Shown: positions 37,037-46,059 of the stretch, in pieces | How positions within the stretch are numbered: the first letter of the stretch is position 1 | Layout of the letters: each line of letters starts with the position of its first letter | From: Candidatus Xiphinematobacter sp. Idaho Grape | GTDB lineage: Bacteria; Verrucomicrobiota; Verrucomicrobiia; Chthoniobacterales; Xiphinematobacteraceae | DNA: 64,000 nt | NCBI RefSeq assembly: GCF_001318295.1 | Contig: NZ_CP012665.1 | Span: forward strand, 248,001 to 312,000 | Direction: 5' to 3' | Notes under the pieces: generated by a model | The model's input: only the letters and a program-made list of their open reading frames with translations | Database searches by the model: none | Told to the model about the DNA's origin: nothing | Position numbers and translations under genes: made by a program

Positions 37037-37679
37037 AAGATGGGAGTGAGACAGGCTGGAGAGAATGGAGAAAATTGGTAATGAATCGAAGCCCTGCAGA
37101 CTGACTCTTTTCCGGATGGAACTGAGTAGCTACTACTTGACCTTTTGTAACACTGGCGGCGAAGCGCACTCCATATTCGCACTCGGAGGAGATAACCTTA
37201 GAGTCCTTTGGAACTGGATAGTAGGAATGTACGAAATAGACATTTATGGGAAGCATGACTCCATCGAAAAGAGCTGGTTGTCTTACAGTCAACTCATTCC
37301 ACCCTATATGAGGAACTTTGACCTTCTGCTTGGGCAGGGAGATGACTTGCCCGGCTAAGAAGCCAAATCCCTTTATTTCTGGCGATTCCTCGCTGGACTC
37401 AAAAAGGAGGTGATAGCCCAGGCATATTCCAAGATATGGACGTTCCCCCTCAATCCAACGGAGGATGGGGAACCACAGTTTTTTTTCGTGAAGGCTTTGC
37501 ACACAACGCCCAAAAGAGCCCACCCCTGGTACCACCAGGGCGCTCCACCGAGATGAGTCAAAGGCCACAGGTTGATCAACCAGATCTACTACAGCTCCGC
37601 AGGTTTCTAATGCCCTTCGCACACTGCGTAAGTTACTACTTCCATAATCTATCAGACCTATAACAGTGCCCCACTTCAT
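37014..37679 (-). CDS. hisH: imidazole glycerol phosphate synthase glutaminase HisH
   Basis: Class I glutamine amidotransferase that feeds ammonia to HisF. 221 residues from ATG 37679: VIGLIDYGSSNLRSVRRAL, the nucleophile loop PYLGICLGYHLLFE, and ATQFHPEKSQSAG with the His-Glu pair. An in-frame start 26 codons upstream would run into hisB and is rejected. Needs HisF encoded elsewhere. Confidence 0.95.
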   Translation of the reverse strand: MKWGTVIGLIDYGSSNLRSVRRALETCGAVVDLVDQPVAFDSSRWSALVVPGVGSFGRCVQSLHEKKLWFPILRWIEGERPYLGICLGYHLLFESSEESPEIKGFGFLAGQVISLPKQKVKVPHIGWNELTVRQPALFDGVMLPINVYFVHSYYPVPKDSKVISSECEYGVRFAASVTKGQVVATQFHPEKSQSAGLRFITNFLHSLQPVSLPSYATSPSN

Positions 37680-37692
37680 TGGGAGTGTTGTT

Positions 37693-38280
37693 TCATAATA
37701 ATCCTTTAGTGCTTGGGATGCCAGGCATACCTGGGTTAAGGCTAGTAGCAGCGGCAAGCGCTTGCGCTAGAGATTTAAAAATACCCTCTACCATGTGGTG
37801 AGAATTACGACCATAAAGGATTGCTGTATGGAGAGTAAGGGCGGCATGAGTAGAGAAAGCCCGGAGAAATTCTCCCACAAGCTGAAATGAAAAGGAGCCA
37901 ATACCTTCCGCTCCAAATGGGGCATGGTAGATCAGAAGAGGGCGCCCACTAATGTCTACAACTGACCTTATAAGCGCTTCATCCATGGGAATATAGCTAC
38001 ACCCATAGCGCATAACTCCACTTTTACTTCCAAGTGCTTGAGCAAGTGCTGCTCCTAACGCGATCCCTATATCTTCTACCGTATGGTGGAAGTCCACAGC
38101 CGTGTCCCCCTGAGCCACAATCTCCAAACCGAAAAGGCTATGAAAGGCAAAAAGGTCTAACATGTGGTCAAAGAAGGGAATCCCGGTGGCAATCCCTAGA
38201 TTCCCACCGCCATCCACATTCAGAACCAAGCGCAACTGAGTTTCCTTAGTAGAGCGCTCTATTTTAGCAACGCGTGGCAT
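37693..38280 (-). CDS. hisB: imidazoleglycerol-phosphate dehydratase HisB (monofunctional)
   Basis: 195 residues from ATG 38280 (start R-V-A-K-I-E-R-S-T). Metal-binding motifs: PFFDHMLDLFAFH, FHHTVEDIGIALG, MDEALIRSVVD, and NSHHMVEGIFK. No N-terminal HAD phosphatase, so histidinol-phosphate phosphatase must be separate. A longer frame to 38352 has no family match. 13 bp before hisH. Confidence 0.95.
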   Translation of the reverse strand: MPRVAKIERSTKETQLRLVLNVDGGGNLGIATGIPFFDHMLDLFAFHSLFGLEIVAQGDTAVDFHHTVEDIGIALGAALAQALGSKSGVMRYGCSYIPMDEALIRSVVDISGRPLLIYHAPFGAEGIGSFSFQLVGEFLRAFSTHAALTLHTAILYGRNSHHMVEGIFKSLAQALAAATSLNPGMPGIPSTKGLL

Positions 38281-38467
38281 AAAGAGCAAACGGAAGACTA
38301 AAGCCGAAGGGAGCAATCGGAAAACCCGCTTTCTGCCGGACAGCCCAGCCATCCCAGCTCACCGAGTTCCAACCTACCGCTAACTCACTGGGGAGAGTAG
38401 CTCCTTTTTGCTCTACAAGTCCACCAAATATATTTGACTTTCCTGGAATGCCACAGCTGATCAGTCT

Positions 38468-39790
38468 CTATCCCCCTCCCTGGGAGGGGGATATAAGAGG
38501 ACCAGATTTCAGGATTTGTCTCGTGCGTTCTGTAGCTCCGTGGTGACGCCTCATGCATTCTACAGCATTCTTGCAGAGTGAATCTGCCCAGGCGGGATCA
38601 CTAAGCATTCGTAGGAGATTGCCCTGTAATTCTTGCTCGTTATGGCTGATTACGGCCCCTCCTACCGAGAGAAGTTCCTGAGCAAGAGCACTAAAATTTT
38701 CCATATGTGGGCCGAAGGTAACTGGCTTTCCAGCTGTAATAGCTTCAGCAGGGTTTTGTCCGCCGTGAGCTGTGAGGCTTTTTCCAATGAAAACGGCATG
38801 AACACATGAGTACCAATCTTGGAGTTCGCCAATAGAATCTAGGACCAGGCAATTGATCCTGCTTGGAAGAAATGACTGAGCACTACGCAATACAGGGTAT
38901 AGCCCACAGCCAAAAAGGTCCTTTAAAACCCTTTTAGAGCGTTCTGTATGGCGAGGTGCAACGAGAAGAAAAGTATTGGGAATAACCCGCTGAATAGCAA
39001 GAAAAGCTCGGCCCAGAATTTTTTCTTCTCCAGTGTGTGTGCTACCGCCAAGTAGAACAAGGGCATTTTTGGGACAACCAATAGATAAGAGCAGCGGGCG
39101 AAGATCTCTTGGAGGGCGATAGACTGCTCTCGCATCATCAAATTTAATACTCCCCGTAAGGTGGATTCGCGTTGGATGGACACCGATTTTTTCCCACCTG
39201 AAGGTATCCGAAGGATTTTGCACGCATATGATGTCAAGCGTGTGGAGAATCGGTTTAATGACAGGTCGGAAGAAGAGATAACGTCTCTCAGAGCGTGGAG
39301 AGAGTCTGGCGTTAACAAGTGCGACAGTCGCTCCATACTGCTTTGCTGCCCAGACAAGATTAGGCCATACCTCTGATTCGACAAGAATGAGTTGTTGGGG
39401 ACGAATAAGGTAGATAGCGCGCCGTACAGTTATAAAGAGGTCAATGGGGTTGTAAATAACTTCGGTCGTCTTGCTCTTTTCTCTTTCTGCTAGCGTCAAA
39501 CCTGCGGTGGTAGTGGTAGACAGGACAAAATGGCATCTAGGATCTTTTTTTTCCATGCAACGAATGAGCTTTAGGGCAACAAGAACTTCTCCCACGCTGA
39601 CAGCGTGAATCCAAGTCCAGGGCCGTAGTGCGACCAAGCGAGACCGTACACTCCGTGAGTAGAGAGCAAATCTCTGGCCAAATTTGTGTCCACATTTTCC
39701 TCTCTCAAAGAGTTGTATGAGGAGACGCGGCAGGAGGATAACTAGAAAAAGCGGAAGGATAAGATTATAGAAAAATCGGGTCCAAGTCAT
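38468..39790 (-). CDS. waaA: 3-deoxy-D-manno-octulosonic-acid transferase WaaA (KdtA)
   Basis: Adds Kdo to lipid IVA on the inner membrane. 440 residues: N-terminal anchor (FYNLILPLFLVILLPRLLI), HAVSVGEVLVALKLI with the catalytic base region, and a GT-B fold with GGSTHTGEEKILGRAF and GGQNPAEAITAGKPVTFGPH. The last codons (SQGGG, stop) are part of a 12-bp-arm palindrome that may terminate transcription. Starts with 4-bp overlap with rsmD. Confidence 0.93.
   Translation of the reverse strand: MTWTRFFYNLILPLFLVILLPRLLIQLFERGKCGHKFGQRFALYSRSVRSRLVALRPWTWIHAVSVGEVLVALKLIRCMEKKDPRCHFVLSTTTTAGLTLAEREKSKTTEVIYNPIDLFITVRRAIYLIRPQQLILVESEVWPNLVWAAKQYGATVALVNARLSPRSERRYLFFRPVIKPILHTLDIICVQNPSDTFRWEKIGVHPTRIHLTGSIKFDDARAVYRPPRDLRPLLLSIGCPKNALVLLGGSTHTGEEKILGRAFLAIQRVIPNTFLLVAPRHTERSKRVLKDLFGCGLYPVLRSAQSFLPSRINCLVLDSIGELQDWYSCVHAVFIGKSLTAHGGQNPAEAITAGKPVTFGPHMENFSALAQELLSVGGAVISHNEQELQGNLLRMLSDPAWADSLCKNAVECMRRHHGATERTRQILKSGPLISPSQGGG
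38469..38493. terminator. 25-base perfect palindrome at the waaA stop codon
   Basis: Arms TATCCCCCTCCC and GGGAGGGGGATA around a single T. The waaA stop lies inside. No T-run follows, so intrinsic termination is uncertain. It shares the core CCCTCCCTGGGAGGG with the palindrome in batD. Confidence 0.5.
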
Positions 39791-40344
39791 TTAGGTTTGG
39801 TTAGGAAAAAGATAGCCGTTTCGTTCAAGCGTTTTTCCTGTAGTAGAACCCAGCTACAATTCTTTGGGAGGTGAAACTCCCGAAACGCCTCTAGCACAAA
39901 AATCCCCCGAGGAGAAATAGCTTGGACGAGGGATTGAGAGTTACAAAGTTGGGAAGCGAGATCTTTCTCGTCTATTGCACATCTGGCATAGGGAGGATCT
40001 GCAAAGATTAGATCAAAGCTATTGGACTCTGTGCGAAAATTAATAAACCGAAAAGCATCCACAGTTTGAATGACAGCGGAAAGTTTAGTTCTTATTAAGT
40101 TACGTCGTATGCATTTCGAACAATGCATTGTGCGTTCTACAAGAACGGCGGAGGTTGCACCTCGGCTGAGAGCTTCAATTCCAAGCGTTCCTACTCCAGC
40201 AAAAAGGTCTAAAACACGGGCACCGACAACAGTTTTGCCTAGGCTAGAAAAAATCGCTCCGCGTACTCGATCTGTCGTAGGACGTACACCCCTAGGAATC
40301 GCCTGAAACCTAATACTTCCTGCTGATCCTGCAATGACGCGCAT
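39787..40344 (-). CDS. rsmD: 16S rRNA (guanine966-N2)-methyltransferase RsmD
   Basis: 185 residues, Rossmann SAM methyltransferase: N-terminal RVIAGSAGSIRFQAIPRGVRPTTDRVRGA, SAM motif VLDLFAGVGTLGIEALSRGA, catalytic motif LIFADPPYA (D/N-P-P-Y). Methylates G966 of 16S rRNA during 30S maturation. 4-bp overlap with waaA. Confidence 0.94.
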   Translation of the reverse strand: MRVIAGSAGSIRFQAIPRGVRPTTDRVRGAIFSSLGKTVVGARVLDLFAGVGTLGIEALSRGATSAVLVERTMHCSKCIRRNLIRTKLSAVIQTVDAFRFINFRTESNSFDLIFADPPYARCAIDEKDLASQLCNSQSLVQAISPRGIFVLEAFREFHLPKNCSWVLLQEKRLNETAIFFLTKPK

Positions 40345-41349
40345 ATGGGAATAGAAAGGGGAGGATAAAACAGATGATTCACAAGCAGTCCCAACGGCAG
40401 GAAACTAAAAGATCCCCCTTCCTGGGGAGTAGAGCTCTCTCCCAGGTGGTATCTAAAACACCCAGCCTGGCAGATATTCTAGCAGACCCCTGCCGTTCAA
40501 AATCAACCTAAATTTAGGGGTCAAGCTCTTAAATTTTAAGAATACGGAGCTAACTGGCAATAGATCTAGGAGTTTACTTAATCCTGGAAACTTTCCGATA
40601 GCGTCTTATTAGTAGCGGGATCTCAACCTTCTATCAACGGTCGGTAATGCAACCAGAGCAATACTCAGAGGGAGGCTTTCTAAAGAAATGGCACACGTCC
40701 TCGTCGATCCTAGGAAAATTAAAGCAACACCAGCATGTGGCGCCTGGGCTAGCGATTATTGTCTCTTTGTAGTGAGAGCAAACTCTGAGGGACTCCCCTT
40801 CCCTACTGTGATGATGTTGCTGCCTTTTGTGTCTTTTATGTATCTCTCCTCTCCATAGCTCTTGAACAGGAAAGATGTCTAACAGATACTATGCCGGTCG
40901 ACTAGTCTCTCCCACGTAAAAAGAAACTATCATTCTGATGACAGACTAGAGGTAGAGGAAAGCCCTGATATATGTGGCTGCTGCCTTTTCTCCTCCACGG
41001 TGCTTCACATCCCTCTCACCCCTTTTTCCCATGGGGAGAGGACATGAGAGGTCACCGCGGTACAAGAGTGTGCGATTAAAAGGAATGTCGGTAGTGGTAA
41101 CCGAGAGTAAATTTGCAGAACATGGAGGATGAACGGAACGCACCGCTCCTGAGAGCGATCCGTGTCGTGGAGATCTTTTCTACTGTGATATCCTACTGCA
41201 ATAAGTAGATGAATCTAAGAACAAGAGATCCCTCTAAGAGTTTTGAGATACATCTATAACTAAGCATCCGGGCAAATCCAACACAAGGACCGGATTTGCC
41301 TATTCCAGAAGAGACAAACAATTATAAGAGAGACAGGTAAGTCGGCTGC
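40345..41349 (+). other. 1-kb gene-free interval
   Basis: The longest gene-free stretch in the window. The only minus frame of note (40946-41143) looks random. It carries several inverted repeats: 40421-40446 (CCTGGG...CCCAGG), 41012-41041 (CCTCTC-ACCCC...GGGGAGAGG) and 41271-41300 (GGCAAATCC...GGATTTGCC). No tRNA-like or familiar RNA fold was recognised. It may be the remains of a lost gene. Confidence 0.6.
41271..41300 (+). repeat. 9-bp perfect inverted repeat before the rhomboid gene
   Basis: GGCAAATCC and GGATTTGCC separated by 12 bases, 50 bases upstream of the rhomboid start. Could be a leader hairpin or an operator; no T-run. Confidence 0.4.
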
Positions 41350-41952
41350 ATGGATACAGGTAAGAAAATAGGTATCAGAGGAGTGCTGATCTGTGTAAAT
41401 ACCGCAGTCTTTTCTGTATTCTGCCTACTTCCCCATTCAGGGCAAGTATTTGTGGAAAGGTGGTTTGGGTTAAACTTGGAGAGTATACTTTGTGGGGCGG
41501 TTTGGCAGGTAGTTACTTACCAATTTGTTCATGCGACTCCCTTTCACCTTTTGGCAAACATGCTGACTCTATGGGTTTCTGGGAGAGTCATGGAATGGAA
41601 ACTAGGGTTGCGGCAGTTTCTAATTCTTTACTTAGTGGGTGGAGCTGTGGGAGGGATGATGCAACTTATCTTGCAGGATTCAGAAGCGGAAATATTGGGA
41701 GCTTCGGCAGCGGTGTGTTCAGTACTTATGGGCTTCTGCACTCTTTATGCGCGACATTACATTACTGCACTGTTCTTCTTTTTTATTCCTCTAAAGCTAC
41801 CAGCGAGATGCTTAGGTTGGGGCATTGTCTTCATTTCACTAGCATTTGCGATAACGGGCTGGCTTCCAGAAATTGGGCATCTTGCCCATTTGGGTGGGTG
41901 TATTTTTGGATTTCTTGTAACGCGTTTCTGGATGAGGAAGACGGTGGTCTAG
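41350..41952 (+). CDS. rhomboid-family intramembrane serine protease
   Basis: 200 residues with about six transmembrane helices. HATPFHLLANM (H61, H66, N70) is the rhomboid HxxxxHxxxN motif, GASA has the catalytic Ser119, and GHLAHLGG holds the His180 base. Cleaves within membrane helices of unknown substrates. Compact GlpG-like core without extra domains. ATG 41350. Confidence 0.9.
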   Translation: MDTGKKIGIRGVLICVNTAVFSVFCLLPHSGQVFVERWFGLNLESILCGAVWQVVTYQFVHATPFHLLANMLTLWVSGRVMEWKLGLRQFLILYLVGGAVGGMMQLILQDSEAEILGASAAVCSVLMGFCTLYARHYITALFFFFIPLKLPARCLGWGIVFISLAFAITGWLPEIGHLAHLGGCIFGFLVTRFWMRKTVV

Positions 41953-42016
41953 AAGGCAGTGTGGTTGCGCCATATCCTCCTATAGAACGGGGCGTCTGTC
42001 TGTGTTTATTAAGTTT

Positions 42017-42034
42017 AGCCCTCCAGGGGGGGCT
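42017..42034 (+). terminator. short GC-rich hairpin after the rhomboid gene
   Basis: AGCCCTC-CAGG-GGGGGCT, a 7-bp arm hairpin with one G-T pair, followed by only TTTA. Weak terminator candidate. Confidence 0.35.
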
Positions 42035-42212
42035 TTACGAGTTTGACTAACCAAGAGGAGATGTTCCTAAAAAGTTACGTGGGGGACGATAAGCATCACG
42101 TTCTGCCCTATTTTTATCTTTTCATCCATTAGAACGTGGCATACCGGTATTTGCCTAACTTTCCATAGTCATTGTAGGAACGTGCTTGATGGGAGATCGC
42201 GCTTTATGTTGA

Positions 42213-43445
42213 ATGGACCGTCTCTTTGTTTTGAAAAAGATTTCTCGCTTCACGTTGGGGATTGTTCTGTTTACGATCCTGATCGACATGATCGGGTTTG
42301 GTATTGTCATACCTGTACTCCCTTTGTATGCCGAAGGGGAGAGGTTTCGGGCTACCTCTTTGCAGTTAGGGTGGTTATTGGGGATGTTTTCTCTGGTGCA
42401 GTTGGTGATGGCGCCTCTTGTTGGTAAGCTCTCCGATCAAGTAGGTCGTAAGCCTGTTCTTTTTCTCAGCATGATCTGCACGACTATCGGGTTTATTATC
42501 ATGGGTGCTGCAACTCAGTTGTGGATGCTGTTCTTAGCGCGGGTTATTGCCGGAGCTAGTGGGGGAAATATTGCTACTGTACAGGCCTGTGTCGCTGATA
42601 TTACTCCTCCTGATCAACGCTCAAAATCTATGGGACTGGTCGGGGCAGCGTTTGGGCTAGGGTTTGTCCTAGGTCCCGCATTGGGAGGCGTGCTAAGCGC
42701 GTGTATTGCTCCGTACGCTCCTTTCTATTTTGCAGCAGTACTTGCCTTTTGTAACGCTCTCTTCATCGCTGTTTTCTTTCCAGAAACCCTTTCTGTAGAG
42801 CGCCGAGCACAATCTTATGAGAAAGCTCCCCTTGCAGAGGTATTTGTTGGCAATCAAAGTATCCTTATTAGTACCATTCTCGTTGCCTATTTGGCATCTA
42901 TTGCTGGATTTGCCATGATGACTACCCTGTTTGCATTGTTCAATGCAAAGCGGCTGGGTTACGGGGTCAGCCAGACAGGCTATTTACTGACCTATGTAGG
43001 GGTATTAGGCATCCTGATTCAGGGAGGGTTGTTGCGCTATCTCCTACAAAGGCTTGTCGAGAAGCAATTGGCTGCCATGGGGTCCCTCATCTTGGCTAGT
43101 GGACTTTTCCTGCTTCCTTTCTGCGATAATTTTGTGTCCCTCTTGGGAGTGCTTGTCCCTATTGCCCTCGGAAACGGGCTTGTTACGCCCACGCTAAATG
43201 GGCTTGCCTCCCGCTGCTCTAGCCCCCAAATCCAGGGGAGAGTTATTGGCCTAATGCAGGCATCTGGAAGCTTGGGGAGATTTTTGGGACCGCTTATAGC
43301 CATGGCGCTTGTAGGATGGGACACGCCTTCCCAATATGGGCGGACCCCAATCTGGGTGGGGGCTTCTCTTTCCCTTGTCGCCTTTTGTTTAGCGGTGACT
43401 TTCCCTCAAAAGAAGACCCCTCCATCAGCTGCTGCTTTAGCCTAA
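42213..43445 (+). CDS. MFS transporter (TetA-like drug/proton antiporter group)
   Basis: 410 residues, twelve transmembrane helices. LIDMIGFGIVIPVLPLYAEG is the TetA/DHA1 first helix, GKLSDQVGRKPVLF is motif A in the 2-3 loop, and the second half repeats at about residue 215. Exports drugs or other small molecules, or less likely takes up a metabolite. ATG 42213. Confidence 0.88.
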   Translation: MDRLFVLKKISRFTLGIVLFTILIDMIGFGIVIPVLPLYAEGERFRATSLQLGWLLGMFSLVQLVMAPLVGKLSDQVGRKPVLFLSMICTTIGFIIMGAATQLWMLFLARVIAGASGGNIATVQACVADITPPDQRSKSMGLVGAAFGLGFVLGPALGGVLSACIAPYAPFYFAAVLAFCNALFIAVFFPETLSVERRAQSYEKAPLAEVFVGNQSILISTILVAYLASIAGFAMMTTLFALFNAKRLGYGVSQTGYLLTYVGVLGILIQGGLLRYLLQRLVEKQLAAMGSLILASGLFLLPFCDNFVSLLGVLVPIALGNGLVTPTLNGLASRCSSPQIQGRVIGLMQASGSLGRFLGPLIAMALVGWDTPSQYGRTPIWVGASLSLVAFCLAVTFPQKKTPPSAAALA

Positions 43446-43455
43446 CCCCACTTCC

Positions 43456-43479
43456 CCCTCTCGCCTATAAGGGAGAGGG
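43456..43479. terminator. GC-rich hairpin after the MFS gene
   Basis: CCCTCTC pairs with GAGAGGG (7 bp, continuing by C64-65/G71-72 pairs) around TATAA. Lies 11 bp after the MFS stop; no T-run. Same design as the hairpin at 41012-41041. Confidence 0.45.
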
Positions 43480-43625
43480 AGATCCCTCCAGCTCTTTTGC
43501 CGGTTAACTCTAAAGACGGCCATCGAAGGAAAAGGGCACACCCTCTTTCCAGAGACGATCCTCTCCCGGAGAAGGAAAGAAGGATACCACGAGTGGAGAA
43601 GCGGGAGCGGCCTTAAAAAAACGCG

Positions 43626-44027
43626 CTAACGCTTGGAAAACTGGAAGCGCCTACGAGCTCCGGGTTGCCCTGCCTTTTTACGTTCTTTCATACGTGGATC
43701 ACGGGTCAACATACCTTCCTTTTTTAGGATTTGTCGAAAAGAAGCGTCGGTGAGAATGAGGGCACGAGAAATGGCTAGGCGCATGGCACCTGCCTGCCCC
43801 ACAATTCCACCCCCTTTAGTTTTGACTGTAAGGTCGAAGGAGTGTACAGAACGTGCTAGCTCCAGCGGACGTAGGACTTCATTTTGCATTGAAATACTAG
43901 GGAAATATTCCACAAAATCCTTGTTGTTAACCTTGATGATGCCTTTTCCCGGCTTGATCTGCAGGTGTGCAACGGCAGTTTTGCGACGTCCCGTAGAGGT
44001 ACAGGTTGAAGAGCTAGTCATAGTCAT
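43626..44027 (-). CDS. rpsI: 30S ribosomal protein S9
   Basis: 133 residues ending in the diagnostic RRRFQFSKR tail that reaches the P-site tRNA. Core GRRKTAVAHLQIKPGKG, then GGGIVGQAGAMRLAISRAL. Follows rplM with 11 bp between. Confidence 0.97.
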   Translation of the reverse strand: MTMTSSSTCTSTGRRKTAVAHLQIKPGKGIIKVNNKDFVEYFPSISMQNEVLRPLELARSVHSFDLTVKTKGGGIVGQAGAMRLAISRALILTDASFRQILKKEGMLTRDPRMKERKKAGQPGARRRFQFSKR

Positions 44028-44038
44028 ATAGAAGAACG

Positions 44039-44461
44039 CTAGACGGGCCTAGGATTCTGCGCAGCGTGTGGATGCGCATTCCCTCGGTAGACTTTTAGCT
44101 TGCGATAGACCCCACGTCCCAGGCGATTATGCGGGAGCATCCCTCTGACAGCGTGTTCAATAAGAAATTCCGGACGGCGTTTTCTGTAGTCGCGAAAAGA
44201 ACGTGACTTGTGTCCCCCAACATATCCAGAGAAGCTCATATAGATCTTAGCAGTTTCTTTCCTTCCGCTTACCTGGACCTTTTCTGCATTAATTACGACG
44301 ACAAAATCCCCAGTGTCCACGTGAGGAGCAAAGGCTACCTTGTGTTTACCACGGAGCAAACTAGCTGCTTTCACAGCAACGCGCCCCAGATGCTGACTCC
44401 CAGCATCGATCACCCACCACTCACGCTTTATTTCCTCGGTCTTGGCAAAATATGTGCTCAT
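44039..44461 (-). CDS. rplM: 50S ribosomal protein L13
   Basis: 140 residues from ATG 44461 (a longer frame to 44509 is not family-like). WWVIDAGSQHLGRVAVKAASLL and the SGYVGGHKSRSFRDYRKR core, then AVRGMLPHNRLGRGVYRKLKVY. Usual rplM-rpsI order. Confidence 0.97.
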   Translation of the reverse strand: MSTYFAKTEEIKREWWVIDAGSQHLGRVAVKAASLLRGKHKVAFAPHVDTGDFVVVINAEKVQVSGRKETAKIYMSFSGYVGGHKSRSFRDYRKRRPEFLIEHAVRGMLPHNRLGRGVYRKLKVYRGNAHPHAAQNPRPV

Positions 44462-44708
44462 TCGACGTACAAAGCAGAAACGGAGCGACAATAATTTGGG
44501 ATATCCCACATGTCAACAGGCTAATTAGAGCCTAACGAGATATTTTAAACTGTTGTAAAAGCGTACTTGCAAATCTTGTGGAACCCTGGTACCGGTGCTA
44601 GCTCTTCTTTTTAAGTAGAATGAAGGAGCCTACCGTGTAAGTTTGCGTAGTGGATCTTGGTATAGGCCTAGCGTTTTGCCACTGAAGCGGTTACCAGAGA
44701 CTCATTTC

Positions 44709-45848
44709 ATGAGAGGTTTTCTTCATTTTCTGGCTTTTACAGTTGCCGTTTCACTCTCAGCCATGGGGGGGGGTTACCTATGGTGGAACACACAGACGCA
44801 CGCATCTTTTCGACTTCCATCCCAATCCCCTCCTCTGACATCTGTAAATAAGACAACTCCTGCTGGTAAACTCCAGATTCTCTCCAAAGTTGATCATGAA
44901 TTCACTGAGCTAGTAGGTCGGGTGATGCCATCAGTTGTAAGTATTACCGCTGTTCAACAGGCAGCTGTCCTTAACGACAGTTTTAGTAAGTTTTTTGGAG
45001 TTACTGCTTTGGTTGAGCTCCCTCCTCAACTTGGTTCTGGAGTAATTGTCTCTCAGGAGGGCCATATTGTGACTAATCTGCATGTCATTGGGGGGTCGTT
45101 AGTTGTTCGAGTCCACCTTAATGATGGAAAAATTCTCTCAGCAAAAGTTTTGGGGACCGATCCTTTTACCGATTTAGCAATTCTTAAAGTAAAGGGCACC
45201 GGCTTCACTCCCCTTGAATTGGGAAATTCAGATGAGGTAAGGGTCGGGCAGGCGGTTATTGCCGTAGGTAACCCTTATGGTCTCCAAGAGACTGTTACGC
45301 AAGGAATTATCAGTGCTAAAGGACGACGCGGTTTTAGTGAAACAGTAAACGAGTTTTTCCAGACTGATGCTGCCATTAACCCGGGGAATTCCGGCGGTCC
45401 ATTGATTGACTCAGACGGAAAAATCATTGCTATTAACAACTCAATTCTTTCCGATAGAGGAGGCTGGCAAGGCATAAGCTTTGCCATCCCTTCTAACACA
45501 GTAAAGCGTGTTTTTAACGACATTCGAACACATGGGCATGTAGTCCATACTTGGTTGGGTGTCCTTACTGCTCCGTTGACTGCATCTTTATCAGAATCTC
45601 TAGGCATACTTCCAGGTCGCCGTGGGGTCTTCATTTACAGAGTTTTTCAAGATTCTCCTGCTAGGCGAGCAGGAATTAGGCCCGGAGACATCATTATTGG
45701 CTTTGGCGGAAAGAACGTGTACGACGGCATTGGACTGAAGAATCGTGTTGCAGAAACCTTGGTAGGCCAGAAAGTTTCCATAAAAATCTTACGCGACCGT
45801 TCCGAAAAACAGGTCGAGGTGACCATCGAAAAGAGCCCTAGAACCTGA
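44709..45848 (+). CDS. HtrA/DegS-type serine protease with one PDZ domain
   Basis: 379 residues from ATG 44709 (TTG 44643 is in frame, not supported). Starts with a non-cleavable-looking anchor FLHFLAFTVAVSLSAM. Catalytic triad His125 (TNLHVIGG), Asp155 (FTDLAILKV), Ser228 (NPGNSGGPL). One C-terminal PDZ domain (RRAGIRPGDIIIGFGGKNVYDG). Envelope quality control and stress sensing. Nine G (44765-44773) encode MGGGY inside the anchor. Confidence 0.93.
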   Translation: MRGFLHFLAFTVAVSLSAMGGGYLWWNTQTHASFRLPSQSPPLTSVNKTTPAGKLQILSKVDHEFTELVGRVMPSVVSITAVQQAAVLNDSFSKFFGVTALVELPPQLGSGVIVSQEGHIVTNLHVIGGSLVVRVHLNDGKILSAKVLGTDPFTDLAILKVKGTGFTPLELGNSDEVRVGQAVIAVGNPYGLQETVTQGIISAKGRRGFSETVNEFFQTDAAINPGNSGGPLIDSDGKIIAINNSILSDRGGWQGISFAIPSNTVKRVFNDIRTHGHVVHTWLGVLTAPLTASLSESLGILPGRRGVFIYRVFQDSPARRAGIRPGDIIIGFGGKNVYDGIGLKNRVAETLVGQKVSIKILRDRSEKQVEVTIEKSPRT

Positions 45849-45921
45849 CAGACCAAGTACCCGGACCCACACTATAAGCCGATCCCGTTTCCCTTCTGGT
45901 TGGTGTCTATGGTAGTGCTCA

Positions 45922-46007
45922 CGGATGGGGGGAGATTCGAACTCCCGGTGCCGATAAGGCACACACACTTTCCAGGCGTGCACAATAAACCGCTCTGTCA
46001 CCCATCC
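45922..46007 (-). tRNA. tRNA-Ser(GGA)
   Basis: 86 bases. Acceptor GGATGGG/CCCATCC, discriminator G; anticodon stem CACGC/GTGTG with loop CTGGAAA (anticodon GGA); long variable arm GTGCC...GGCAC; T-loop TTCGAAT. Confidence 0.96.
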
Positions 46008-46059
46008 CATCCACTTTGCAAGACGAGTTCTAGAGGACTGCGGGGAGGATAGCAACCTT

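Noticed and set aside
40946-41143. 65-residue minus frame in the 1-kb spacer
   Set aside because: Random composition, crosses a hairpin, no start signal.
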